This document shows positions 1 to 8,164 of a DNA stretch of 64,000 bases, piece by piece (position 1 is the first letter of the stretch; every line of letters starts with the position of its first letter). The translations under genes and the position numbers were made by a program. This DNA comes from Cryptosporangium phraense. GTDB lineage: Bacteria; Actinomycetota; Actinomycetes; Mycobacteriales; Cryptosporangiaceae. Below the pieces are notes generated by a model. That model searched no databases and was not told the origin of the DNA. It saw only the letters and a program-made list of their open reading frames with translations. The stretch lies in NCBI RefSeq assembly GCF_006912135.1, contig NZ_VIRS01000033.1, positions 1-64,000 on the forward strand, in the 5' to 3' direction.

Positions 1-60
1 CGCAGTGCCGGCGGACGCAGTGCCGGCGGACGCAGTGCCGGCGGACGCAGTGCCGGCGGA
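1..60 (+). repeat. 15-bp direct repeat, four copies
   Basis: The first 60 bases are four exact copies of the 15-mer CGCAGTGCCGGCGGA. It is in frame with the first gene and encodes repeated Val-Pro-Ala-Asp-Ala units. The array runs into the left edge of the window, so the copy number is unknown. In-frame repeats of this kind vary in length by slippage. Confidence 0.9.
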
Positions 61-1255
61 CGCATCTGCGGGCGCGGCGCCGGCAGCAGACGCAGGCGCG
101 GCGGCAGAGGGCTCGGCGCCGGCGAAGGCGGCGGGCACCAAAGCGACCGGCGCGAAGACCACCGCGGCGAAGACCACCGGCGCCCGCACCACCCGGGCGA
201 AGGCCACCGGCACTGCCGGGGCCGGCACCGGCGCGGCCCGCACCACCGGCGCCCGGACCACCGGTACGCGCGCCACCGGCGCAAAGGCGGCCGGCGCGAA
301 GGCGGCCGGCGCCAAGGCGACCGGGGCGAAGGCGGCGCCGCGGGCCGCGGCGAAGTCGGCCGCGGCCAAGGCCACCACCGCGAAGGCCGCCGCGGCCAAG
401 GCCGCCGACAAGCTCGAATCCGCCGTCGCCTCCGAGAAGGCCACGGCCGACAAGGCTGCTCCGGCGAAGACCGGGGCCTCGAAGACGACCGGAGCCAAGA
501 CCGGCCCCGCACGCAGCGGCTCCGGCGGCGGCAAGGGCCCGACCGGCCGCGGCCCGGCCAAGGGCACCGGCGGCGGCAAGGGCGGAGGCGGCGGACGCGG
601 CCGCCAGCCGGTCAAGGTCGTCAAGGCCGGCCTGCCTTGGGGAAACATCGTGCTGGGCGGCATCGTCGCGATCGTCGCGCTCAGCATCATCGGCTACGGC
701 GTCTGGTACTCCTGGGACGCCAGCAAGCCCTTCGGCGAGCGCCGCTCACAGCAGATCGACGGCATGGTGAACTACCGCGCCAAGGACGTGAAGTGGCTCA
801 CCCGCAACCACGTCACCGGCACCGTGAAGTACCAGACCAGCCCGCCGGTCGGCGGCAACCACAACGGCACCTGGGAGAACTGCAACGGCGACGTCTACGC
901 CAAGCAGATCCCGAACGAGCATGCCGTGCACAGCCTCGAACACGGCGCGGTCTGGGTCACGTACAACCCGAACCTGCCCGCCGCGCAGGTCGAGGAGCTG
1001 GCCAAGAAGGTCAAGGGCAAGGACTACATGCTGATGAGCCCGTACCCCGGGCTCGACAAGCCGATCTCGCTGCAGGCCTGGGGCTTCCAGCTCAAGGTCG
1101 ACAACGCGAGCGACAAGCGGATCGACCAGTTCATCAACCAGTTCCGGCTCAACGCCAGCGTGGAGTCCGGGGCCGTCTGCTCGAACGGCGTTACGGTGAC
1201 CGGTACGACGCCGCAGGAACAGGGCGACGCCGACATGCAGACCGGCGGCAGCTGA
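2..1255 (+). CDS. DUF3105 membrane protein with Ala/Lys/Thr-rich histone-H1-like tail (5' end cut off)
   Basis: The frame is open to the left edge, so the true start may lie upstream; the first possible start here is GTG at 5. Residues 1-20 are VPADA repeats and about 40-205 are low-complexity AKATGAK/GAKAA units that read like a histone H1 tail. One membrane segment follows at about 213-236, then a DUF3105 domain with the conserved PPVGGNH, NCNGDVY and HAVHSLEHGAVW motifs. The topology should place the basic tail in the cytoplasm and DUF3105 outside. DUF3105 has no established biochemical role; its His and Cys residues could bind metal (inference). It is followed after 18 bases by a DUF305 gene and resembles the protein at 2125. 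Confidence 0.85.
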   Translation, partial: AVPADAVPADAVPADAVPADASAGAAPAADAGAAAEGSAPAKAAGTKATGAKTTAAKTTGARTTRAKATGTAGAGTGAARTTGARTTGTRATGAKAAGAKAAGAKATGAKAAPRAAAKSAAAKATTAKAAAAKAADKLESAVASEKATADKAAPAKTGASKTTGAKTGPARSGSGGGKGPTGRGPAKGTGGGKGGGGGRGRQPVKVVKAGLPWGNIVLGGIVAIVALSIIGYGVWYSWDASKPFGERRSQQIDGMVNYRAKDVKWLTRNHVTGTVKYQTSPPVGGNHNGTWENCNGDVYAKQIPNEHAVHSLEHGAVWVTYNPNLPAAQVEELAKKVKGKDYMLMSPYPGLDKPISLQAWGFQLKVDNASDKRIDQFINQFRLNASVESGAVCSNGVTVTGTTPQEQGDADMQTGGS

Positions 1256-1273
1256 CCGTCCAGAGGGAGAGCA

Positions 1274-2128
1274 GTGGCGCAGCGACGGGGTTTCGCCGAC
1301 GCGAGGCGTCGGCTGGACGAACTCGGCGCCGCGGACGACGCCGAGGCCGAGTCGGCTGAGCCCGAGACGAACGACGATCCGGACGTGGAGGAGCGCACCG
1401 CGCTCCTCCACGATGCGGACGACGACGTCCCAGATCCGTCGGACCGCGGGCCGACGGACGAGGCGGATCGCGGACCGGAGGCGGAGGATCTCGAGTCGGC
1501 GGAGGTGCCGCGGCGGCGAGCCGGCCGGAAGACGCGCATCTTCCGAGCCGTCATGGCCGCGATCCTGGTCCTGGCGGTGGGCTTCGGAATCGGCGTCTGG
1601 GTAGGCACCCCGCACCGCCCGGCCGACGACTCAGCCGACGCCGGCTTCACCCGCGACATGATGACCCACCACGCCCAGGCCGTCACGATGGCGTCCCTGG
1701 AGTACCGAGTCACCGACGACGCCCCCCTACGCCAGATCGCCGTCGACATCACGCTCACCCAGCAGGCTCAGATCGGCATCATGATCGCCTGGCTACGGAA
1801 CTGGGACCTCAACCCCACCAGCACCCAACCCCAGATGGCCTGGATGCCCGACGGAGGCCGAGCCCTCATCGTCGACGGCCGCATGCCCGGCATGGCCACC
1901 GACGCCCAGCTCGAACAGCTCCAGACGTCGACCGGCACCGCCCGCGACCTGCTGTTCATCAAGCTGATGATCGCGCACCACCTGGGCGGTATCCACATGG
2001 CCGACGCGGCGCTGAACCAAGCCAAGGACGACCAGGTGCTGTACCTGGCCCATCAGATCAAGGATTCGCAGCAGTCCGAGATCGAGGCGCTGCAACAGGA
2101 ACAGAAGAGGCTGACCGGCCAAAAATGA
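1274..2128 (+). CDS. DUF305 family membrane-anchored protein
   Basis: It starts at GTG behind a purine-rich GAGGGAGAG. The N-terminal ~85 residues are acidic and probably cytoplasmic, followed by one membrane segment near residues 92-112 and two DUF305 half-repeats outside. Each half carries the family signature: FTRDMMTHHAQAVTMA in the first and FIKLMIAHHLGGIHMADAAL in the second. DUF305 proteins have a ferritin-like helical fold and some are linked to copper handling; metal binding by the His/Met pairs is plausible but not shown here. The stop codon overlaps the next start (ATGA), so it is translationally coupled to the DUF3105 gene and lies between two DUF3105 paralogues. Confidence 0.9.
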   Translation: MAQRRGFADARRRLDELGAADDAEAESAEPETNDDPDVEERTALLHDADDDVPDPSDRGPTDEADRGPEAEDLESAEVPRRRAGRKTRIFRAVMAAILVLAVGFGIGVWVGTPHRPADDSADAGFTRDMMTHHAQAVTMASLEYRVTDDAPLRQIAVDITLTQQAQIGIMIAWLRNWDLNPTSTQPQMAWMPDGGRALIVDGRMPGMATDAQLEQLQTSTGTARDLLFIKLMIAHHLGGIHMADAALNQAKDDQVLYLAHQIKDSQQSEIEALQQEQKRLTGQK

Positions 2129-3753
2129 CCGCCGACCCACCGCCACCAGCCTCCGGGTCGACCCCAGACCCGGACGTCGCCCCTCCACGGCCGCCGATCC
2201 CTGTGCCGGATGGAGCCGATCGGCCGGCCCCCGCGAGCCCCACCCACGACGAGCCGACAGACCCGGGCCCCGAAAGCGACAGCGAACCCACCAACAGCGG
2301 CGCAGCGTCCCCCGACGCCGCAGGCGAGAGCCCAGCGCCCGTGAGCGCAGCGTCCCCCGAGCGAGCCGTCGGCGAGGGCACACCTGACCGGACTACCGCG
2401 GCCGAGAGCGACCCGGGAACGAGCGCCGCCGGCCGGAGCGTGCCTACCGATGGCGTCGCGGGCACAGAAACCGCAGACGAGGACGCGGTCAGCGACAACG
2501 CGGCCGGCGGCAGCAGCCCAGCGGATACGAGCAGCCCAGAGCTTCCGGCGCCGCCCGCCTTCCTCTCGACCTCGGGCTCAGCTGACGAACCCGACGACGA
2601 GAGCCCGAGCTTCCCACCCGCCGGGCCGTTCCCTCCGCGCACGACCCAGCCATCGGTCACCGGCTTCGCCCCGCCGGGCGACCAGCCGCCCGCCAGCCAG
2701 CCACTCGGCAGCCCACCGCCCGGCAGCCCACCGCTCGGATTCACGGCTCCAGGAGGCCAGACACCTGGATCCTCCGCCCCGGCCGGCCCAGCGCCTGGAT
2801 ACTTCCCACCAGAAATCCCGCCGCCGCACCACTCCCCAACAGGCGACCCCGCGGCCGGATACTCCACCCCGGGCGGCCCGGTGGCCGGGTACCCCACCCC
2901 CGGCGGCCCGGCCTCCGGATACCCCGCTCCCGGCGGCCCGGCGTCCGAGTACTCCCCTGGACTGACGGCCGGGTACTCCGCCCCCAGCGGCCCAACAAGC
3001 GGCTTCCCCGGCCCGGGGTTCCCCCCACCACCTGGAACCCCCGGCTACGCCACCCCCCAAGCCGCCTTCGGCGGGAGCCCCACCCCACCCCCGGGCTTCC
3101 CAGCGGCCAACACCCCCAGCTACTACCCGACGGGCTACCCCCAGCCCGCCCCACCCCGCACCCACGGCAAGCTCATCGCCGGGATCGTCATCGGCATCGT
3201 CGTCGTGCTCCTGCTCTGTGGCGGCGCCGTCACCGCCGCCCTGCTGCTGTTCAGCAACGAGACCTCCGTCGACAGCGACACCACCAACGCCAACGCCACC
3301 ATCGACGGCGTCGTCGACTACCGCACGACCCGCCCCGACATCCTCACCCGCCAGCACGTCTCCGTGACCCCGACGTACTCGGTCCGTCCCCCGGTCGGCG
3401 GCAACCACGACGCCACCTGGCAGAACTGCGAGGGCGACGTCTACGCGAACCCGATCGGCGACGCCCATGCCGTCCACAGCCTCGAACACGGCGCGGTGTG
3501 GATCACCTACCGTCCCGACCTGCCGGCCGACCAGCTCGAGTCCCTCAAGAGCAAGGTCACCGGCCGCGAGTACACGATGCTCAGCCCCTACCCCACGCTC
3601 GATCAGCCGATCTCCCTGCAAGCCTGGGGCTACCAGCTCAAAGTCGACTCCGCCGACGACGAGCGCATCGACCAATTCTTGAACAAATACCGCATGACGG
3701 CCTCCATCGAACCCGGCGCCCCCTGCAGCAACGGCACGACCGCCAGCGGCTGA
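2125..3753 (+). CDS. DUF3105 membrane protein with long Pro/Gly-rich N-terminal region
   Basis: This is the second DUF3105 protein of the cluster. The first ~345 residues are disordered, acidic then Pro/Gly/Ser/Tyr-rich with repeated GGPxxGYPxPGGP units. A membrane segment lies near residues 350-372. The C-terminal ~150 residues are the DUF3105 domain with RPPVGGNHDATW, NCEGDVY and HAVHSLEHGAVW, closely similar to the first gene. The two paralogues share the extracytoplasmic domain but carry unrelated low-complexity cytoplasmic tails, one basic Ala/Lys-rich and one Pro-rich. It starts at the ATG that overlaps the DUF305 stop. No enzymatic role can be assigned. Confidence 0.88.
   Translation: MTADPPPPASGSTPDPDVAPPRPPIPVPDGADRPAPASPTHDEPTDPGPESDSEPTNSGAASPDAAGESPAPVSAASPERAVGEGTPDRTTAAESDPGTSAAGRSVPTDGVAGTETADEDAVSDNAAGGSSPADTSSPELPAPPAFLSTSGSADEPDDESPSFPPAGPFPPRTTQPSVTGFAPPGDQPPASQPLGSPPPGSPPLGFTAPGGQTPGSSAPAGPAPGYFPPEIPPPHHSPTGDPAAGYSTPGGPVAGYPTPGGPASGYPAPGGPASEYSPGLTAGYSAPSGPTSGFPGPGFPPPPGTPGYATPQAAFGGSPTPPPGFPAANTPSYYPTGYPQPAPPRTHGKLIAGIVIGIVVVLLLCGGAVTAALLLFSNETSVDSDTTNANATIDGVVDYRTTRPDILTRQHVSVTPTYSVRPPVGGNHDATWQNCEGDVYANPIGDAHAVHSLEHGAVWITYRPDLPADQLESLKSKVTGREYTMLSPYPTLDQPISLQAWGYQLKVDSADDERIDQFLNKYRMTASIEPGAPCSNGTTASG
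2861..2950 (+). repeat. imperfect 30-bp in-frame repeats
   Basis: Three imperfect copies of a 30-bp unit containing GGCGGCCCGG encode successive GGPxxGYPxPGGP segments of the Pro-rich tail. Shorter degenerate copies extend on both sides. Confidence 0.7.
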
Positions 3754-3805
3754 CGGCCGATGCACAACCCGCTCGGGACGGCTGCTAAGGTTGAGCCGTT
3801 CCTGA

Positions 3806-3877
3806 GCCCCCGTAGCTCAGGGGATAGAGCACCGCCCTCCGGAGGCGGGGGCGCAGGTTCGAATCCTGCCGGGGGCA
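3806..3877 (+). tRNA. tRNA-Arg (anticodon CCG)
   Basis: A full cloverleaf can be drawn. The acceptor stem GCCCCCG pairs with CGGGGGC, the anticodon stem is CCGCC/GGCGG around the loop CTCCGGA (anticodon CCG, reading CGG), and the T arm is GCAGG-TTCGAAT-CCTGC. The discriminator base is A and CCA is not encoded. The reverse strand gives a spurious protein frame here. Confidence 0.97.
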
Positions 3878-3892
3878 CTCACTGCAAGAGAA

Positions 3893-3909
3893 ACGTCCTG
3901 CGAGGACGT
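3893..3909 (+). terminator. short hairpin after the tRNA
   Basis: ACGTCCT-GCG-AGGACGT is a perfect 7-bp stem with a 3-base loop, 15 bases after the tRNA. No T-run follows, so it could be a processing or weak termination hairpin. Confidence 0.4.
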
Positions 3910-4111
3910 CGTGCGCTGCGGTAACACGGAAAACGTGCCCGTCGCCTGCTGAATTCAGAACCGCGGTTCGACCAGGGCGGGCAGCGTCGCGCTACCGCGC
4001 TTCCGGGAACAGGTCGGCTACTCCACCGTCCCGCGGAACCGGCACGTCACCTTCGGTTGCGGCGCCATTCGCCCATGGGCTGTGCCGAACTCCGACGGAT
4101 AGAGTCGAATC

Positions 4112-4723
4112 ATGTCCGGCGTGACGATGGTGGCATTCATTCGCGTTCCGACCGAGCAGGCGAACAGCCTGACACGGTACGAGGACCTCGTGCTGGGTCT
4201 GCTCCCTAGTCATGGCGCGCTGGTCGAGCGGCGGGAGAAGTCGCCCGACGGCGCAATGGAGGCGCACCTGCTCAGTTTCCCCTCCCGGGAGGCGATCGAC
4301 GCCCTCGACGCGGACCCCCGCCGGGCCGAGGCTCGCCAAGGCATCGACGGCTCGGTGGTAGAGGCCCTGCGGTTCCTGGTGGAGCCGGAGGACGGCCCCG
4401 AGGACATCGTGCTGTGGCGCTTCCTCACCGAGGAGTGGTTCAGCATCCTGTTGGAGAGCGGGCAGGACCTCGCCGACGTCGATCTCCTCCTGCTCGGAGA
4501 CGTTCTGCTCGACGTCGATCGATATGTGGCCGCGGCGCGGCGGCTGGCCGCCGAGACGCTCATCGAGGCCGAGGATCTGGCTTCGCCGGAGATCACGTTC
4601 TACGCCGGCCAGCAGTGGGTGCTGCGGTTCGCTGAGGGTGCTCCGTCCTCGGAAGGCGTGCTCGTCGTGTTCGAGGGGCGCGAACCAGAGCGCCTGGAAG
4701 AACTGGACGCCGACGAGGTGTGA
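4112..4723 (+). CDS. hypothetical protein, possible two-part alpha/beta fold
   Basis: The product is 203 residues, acidic and soluble, with no signal peptide or membrane segment. Residues 4-75 (VAFIRVPTEQAN..., then an EAHLLSFPSREAIDALDADPRR-like stretch split by a turn) have the spacing of a dimeric alpha/beta-barrel domain such as DUF1330/EthD-type folds. This is a weak structural guess. The second half, with FLTEEWFSILLESG and ITFYAGQQWVLRF, is not recognised. It stands alone between the tRNA and a convergent cyclase-family gene. No function is proposed. Confidence 0.7.
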   Translation: MSGVTMVAFIRVPTEQANSLTRYEDLVLGLLPSHGALVERREKSPDGAMEAHLLSFPSREAIDALDADPRRAEARQGIDGSVVEALRFLVEPEDGPEDIVLWRFLTEEWFSILLESGQDLADVDLLLLGDVLLDVDRYVAAARRLAAETLIEAEDLASPEITFYAGQQWVLRFAEGAPSSEGVLVVFEGREPERLEELDADEV

Positions 4724-4843
4724 GCCGCTGGATGTGCCAGCTGTCCGGTCGGCCCAGTGCGATCACTGCGAACCCTCGCGAGGAAGCCCTGCGGCGGCGG
4801 CCTACCAGGCGTCCGCCGGGCGCCGGTCCCCCGGCGACAACCG

Positions 4844-5491
4844 TCAGACCCGCGCGTAAGCGCGGACCGGAAACGTGCCGAATCCCTCCACCGCCGGCGG
4901 CGCCGCGGAGAAGAACGCCCCCGACTCCGGCACCGACCCGAGGTTGGTCAGGTGCTCCACGACATGTACTCCGGCCCCCAGCAGAATGCTGTGCGCCGGA
5001 CGCTCCCCTCCGGACTCCACGTCGTCGATGTTCACCGAGTCGATTCCGACGAGAACCGCGCCGGCGTCCACGAGGAATTGCGCACCGTCCGCGCTCAGGA
5101 ATGGCGCGCCCGAACCATATGACGGCAACCCGAAATGGCGGCTCCAGCCGGTATCCAGGAGTACCGCAGCGCCACGTATGTCACGGTCGGCGAAGACCGA
5201 CGCTCGGATACCACGGTCGGTACACCGGAAAACCTCGGTACGCAGATCTACCAGCGTCGACAGGTCCAACCCGGCCAGATCGGCGCCGTCCGCGTAGCGG
5301 TGGAACGGTGAATCGAGGTACGTCCCGGTGTTGCCGATCATCGTGATCACGTCCATCGCGAACTCGGTGCCGGGCGCATAACGCGACCTCGACTCCTCGC
5401 GAGTCAGGTACGGCGTGATCGTGGGCGCGGGCAGGCCCGGATACGTGATCAGGCCCGCGGAAATCCGGTGACTCAGGTCGATTATCGGCAT
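4844..5491 (-). CDS. cyclase-family protein (kynurenine-formamidase-like hydrolase)
   Basis: This is a 215-residue member of the cyclase/KynB superfamily: it begins IIDLSHRISAGLITYPGLP and has the family core GNTGTYLDSPFHRYADG at about residues 52-68. Classic KynB metal sites read HxGTHxDxPxH; here the first and second His positions are Asn and Tyr, while Asp and the last His remain. This variant recurs in a cyclase subfamily, so activity may differ rather than be lost. Formamide or cyclic-amide hydrolysis is the family role; the substrate is unknown. No tryptophan-catabolism genes are nearby. It is convergent with the hypothetical gene at 4112 and divergent from the amidase. Confidence 0.85.
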   Translation of the reverse strand: MPIIDLSHRISAGLITYPGLPAPTITPYLTREESRSRYAPGTEFAMDVITMIGNTGTYLDSPFHRYADGADLAGLDLSTLVDLRTEVFRCTDRGIRASVFADRDIRGAAVLLDTGWSRHFGLPSYGSGAPFLSADGAQFLVDAGAVLVGIDSVNIDDVESGGERPAHSILLGAGVHVVEHLTNLGSVPESGAFFSAAPPAVEGFGTFPVRAYARV

Positions 5492-5645
5492 CTGTCCATC
5501 GTTTCACGCGGCCACATCAGAGCTTCGTCAACGGTGCTTACGAAAACTGTCAGCGCCGCTCAGATCGCAGTTCCGGGTGCCGACGGAAGGGTCAGGGCGC
5601 CTTTGCCGACGCCCACTCCCGATCTCGAACGCGGGGCATGAGGTC

Positions 5646-6785
5646 ATGCGACATCACCGGAAAACACTGGCCGGAGTCATCGCGGCCACGGCCGCGCTCG
5701 CCGGAGGCGCTCTCGCGCCCGGCCCAGCCACGGCAGCCCTCGCCGCCGGCGCCTCCGCGCCCGGCCGAGCCACAGCCGCCACAACACCAACCACCCAAAA
5801 AGACACCACCTCCACGACCCTCTCCCTTCACGGCACCACCCAACTCCACGCCACATCCGAGAACGTAGACTTCGCCGCCGTCGGCGTCAGCTGGCGCCAC
5901 GATCCGCAGCTCACCGACGTCCACATCAAGGTGCGCGTCAAGAAAAAGAATCACTGGTCGAAGTGGACGACCACCGAGTTCCACGGCCGCGCGAAGCGCG
6001 CCGGGCGCGCCGGACCGGGACTGATCTGGACCGGCGACGCGACCGCCGTCGAAACCGTCCTGACCAGCCCGAACAACCGACTGCCGACCGACGTGACGGC
6101 CGACCTGATCAACCCGGGCACGACGACCGCCCTCTTCCCGAAGATGGCCAGGCAACCGGCCAGCCTCGGCAACGGCGTCGTCCGGATCTTCGGCCGCGCC
6201 GCCTGGGGCGCCAGCCCGGCCTACCTCCGGACGACGCCGCGCTACGCGCCGCGGGTCCGCGCGGTCGTCGTGCACCACACCGCAACCACCAACAACTACG
6301 ACGCCGACGACGTCCCGCGCATCCTGCGGTCGATCTACTACTACATGTCGGTCACCGAGCGTTACGGCGATATCGGCTACAACGCGCTGATCGACAAGTA
6401 CGGCCGGATCTGGGAGGGCCGGGCCGGTGGGCTCGACCGGCCCACGATCGGCATGCACGCCGGGGGCTTCAACACCGGCACCGCGGGCGTCGCGCTGATC
6501 GGCGACTACGACCACACGCCGGTGTCGGCCGCCGCCCGCGAGGCCCTGGCCCGCTTCGCGGCGTACAAGCTCGGCACCAGCGGGACCGACCCGCGGGCGA
6601 CCCAGACGCTCGACGTCGGACCGTCCACCCGCTACCGGCAGCGCACCGCGGTCCGGGTGCCGGCGATCGTGCCGCACCAGGCCACGAGCACCACCGCGTG
6701 TCCCGGGGAGAGGCTCGACGTGCTGCCCGCCGTGCGGGCCCGCGCCGACGCTCTCGTCGACCAGTACCACCTCGGAGGCGCGTAG
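5646..6785 (+). CDS. secreted PGRP-domain N-acetylmuramoyl-L-alanine amidase
   Basis: Starting at the ATG at 5646 gives a clear signal peptide (MRHHRKTLAGVIAATAALAG then ALAPGPATA); the longer GTG start at 5577 would bury it. A ~140-residue beta-rich region precedes a peptidoglycan-recognition/amidase domain. That domain shows FGRAAWGAS, VVVHHTATTNNY, GDIGYNALIDKYGRIWEGR and HQATSTTACPG. The Zn ligands and catalytic Tyr of the amidase_2/PGRP family (His in VVHH, Tyr in GYN, His and Cys in HQATSTTACPG) are all present, so it is predicted to cleave the MurNAc-L-Ala bond in the cell wall. The CoA-transferase frame begins 8 bases downstream. Confidence 0.92.
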   Translation: MRHHRKTLAGVIAATAALAGGALAPGPATAALAAGASAPGRATAATTPTTQKDTTSTTLSLHGTTQLHATSENVDFAAVGVSWRHDPQLTDVHIKVRVKKKNHWSKWTTTEFHGRAKRAGRAGPGLIWTGDATAVETVLTSPNNRLPTDVTADLINPGTTTALFPKMARQPASLGNGVVRIFGRAAWGASPAYLRTTPRYAPRVRAVVVHHTATTNNYDADDVPRILRSIYYYMSVTERYGDIGYNALIDKYGRIWEGRAGGLDRPTIGMHAGGFNTGTAGVALIGDYDHTPVSAAAREALARFAAYKLGTSGTDPRATQTLDVGPSTRYRQRTAVRVPAIVPHQATSTTACPGERLDVLPAVRARADALVDQYHLGGA

Positions 6786-6792
6786 CGTCCGC

Positions 6793-8101
6793 ATGATGGA
6801 GCCGCGGATCACCGGACCGGAACAGACGCTGCCGTCACTGCTGCCGGTGACCGACCTCGCGGTCACGAGCGTGACCGCGGCCGCGACGGCCGCGAGACCT
6901 GCTCGCGGCCCGCGGCGGGCCGCGGGCCGGGGTCACCGTCGACCGCGCCGCGGTCGCGACCGCGTTCACCAGCGAGCGCCACCTGCGCCGCGACGGCGAG
7001 GCGTTCGAGAGCTTCGCGCCGTTGTCCGGGTTCTTCCGCACGCGGGACGGATGGGTCCGCACGCACGCGAACTACCCGCATCACGCGGAGCGGCTCCTCG
7101 CCGTGCTCGGGCTCCGGCCCGGCGCCGACCGCGCCGCCGTCGCCGGCCGCCTCGCCACCCGGTCCTCCCTCTCCTTCGAGGCGGACGCCACGACCGCCGG
7201 CGCTCTCGCCGTAGCCATGCGGACGCCCGACGAGTGGGCAGCCTCGGACGCGGGCCGAGCCGTGGCCGGGGAGCCCCTCGTGCGGGTGACCGACTCGGGC
7301 GAGGCGCGCCGCCCGCTGCGGGTGTTGCCCGAGCCGGGCGCCGGACCCGCGGCCGGGCTGCGGGTGCTCGACCTGACCAGGGTGATCGCCGGCCCGGTGG
7401 CCACCCGCACCCTGGCCTACCTGGGTGCCGACGTCCTCCGCGTCGACCCGCCCGGCCTGCCCGAGCTCGTCCCCCAGCACCTCGACACCGGCCTCGGCAA
7501 ACGCTCGACGCTGCTCGACCTCACCGACCGGGCCGACCGCGCCCGGTTCGACACGCTCCTGGCCGACGCCGACGTGCTGGTCACCGGCTACCGGTCCGAC
7601 GCGATGCACGCCCTGGGCCTGGACGCCGGAACCGTCCGCGCCACCCACCCCGATCTCGTCGTCGCGAGCCTCACCGCCTGGGGCGACTCCGGGCCCTGGC
7701 GCGGCCGCCGGGGCTTCGACAGCCTGGTCCAGGTCGCGACCGGCGTCGCGGTGGTCACCGGCTCGGCCGACGATCCGGGCGTACTACCGGCCCAGGCCCT
7801 CGACCACGCCACCGGTTACCTCCTCGCGGCCGCGATTCTCGAGGCCCTGACCCGACGAGCCTCGGGTGGCGGAGGCAGCGCGATCGCCGCCTCCCTGGCC
7901 CGGACGGCGTCCTGGCTGCTGTCCCGGCCCCGCCCGGCCTCGGGCGGCCGGACGCCCGACCCCGGCCCCTGGCTCGCGGACCTGCCCAGCCCCTACGGCA
8001 CGATCCGCCACGCCGTGCCGCCCTTCCGCCTCGACGCGCAGCCCCATGATTGGGTGTCGGGGCCGGTCGGATGGGGTACGAGCCCGCCGCGCTGGCTCTG
8101 A
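6793..8101 (+). pseudogene. CaiB/BaiF (family III) CoA-transferase gene with apparent frameshift
   Basis: Most of the protein is read from the frame that contains 7022-8101, with typical CoA-transferase text: RVLDLTRVIAGPVATRTLAYLG in two parts, GADVLRVDPP, TLLDLTD and LVTGYR. Upstream in that frame is a TGA at 6872 and no ATG/GTG. The other frame, from ATG 6793, reads LPVTDLAVTSVTAAATAA and ends naturally against RDLLAARGGPRAGVTVD of the main frame. The join restores the usual N-terminal domain. The shift (one base too many, or two too few) lies between about 6875 and 6896 in a GCGGCCGCGACGGCCGCG tract. It is either a real disruption or a base-call error; the only alternative is a truncated protein from TTG 7022. 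Confidence 0.8.
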
Positions 8102-8164
8102 AATTTCCGCCTCCGCGCGGTAGCGTGAGGCCCGTTCGTCGATCGCTGAGGGGACTGCCGAACC

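Noticed and set aside
3630-3878. Minus-strand frame reading MPPAGFEPAPPPPEG across the tRNA
   Set aside because: It is the antisense of tRNA-Arg and of the end of the DUF3105 gene; this protein text is a well-known artefact of tRNA genes.
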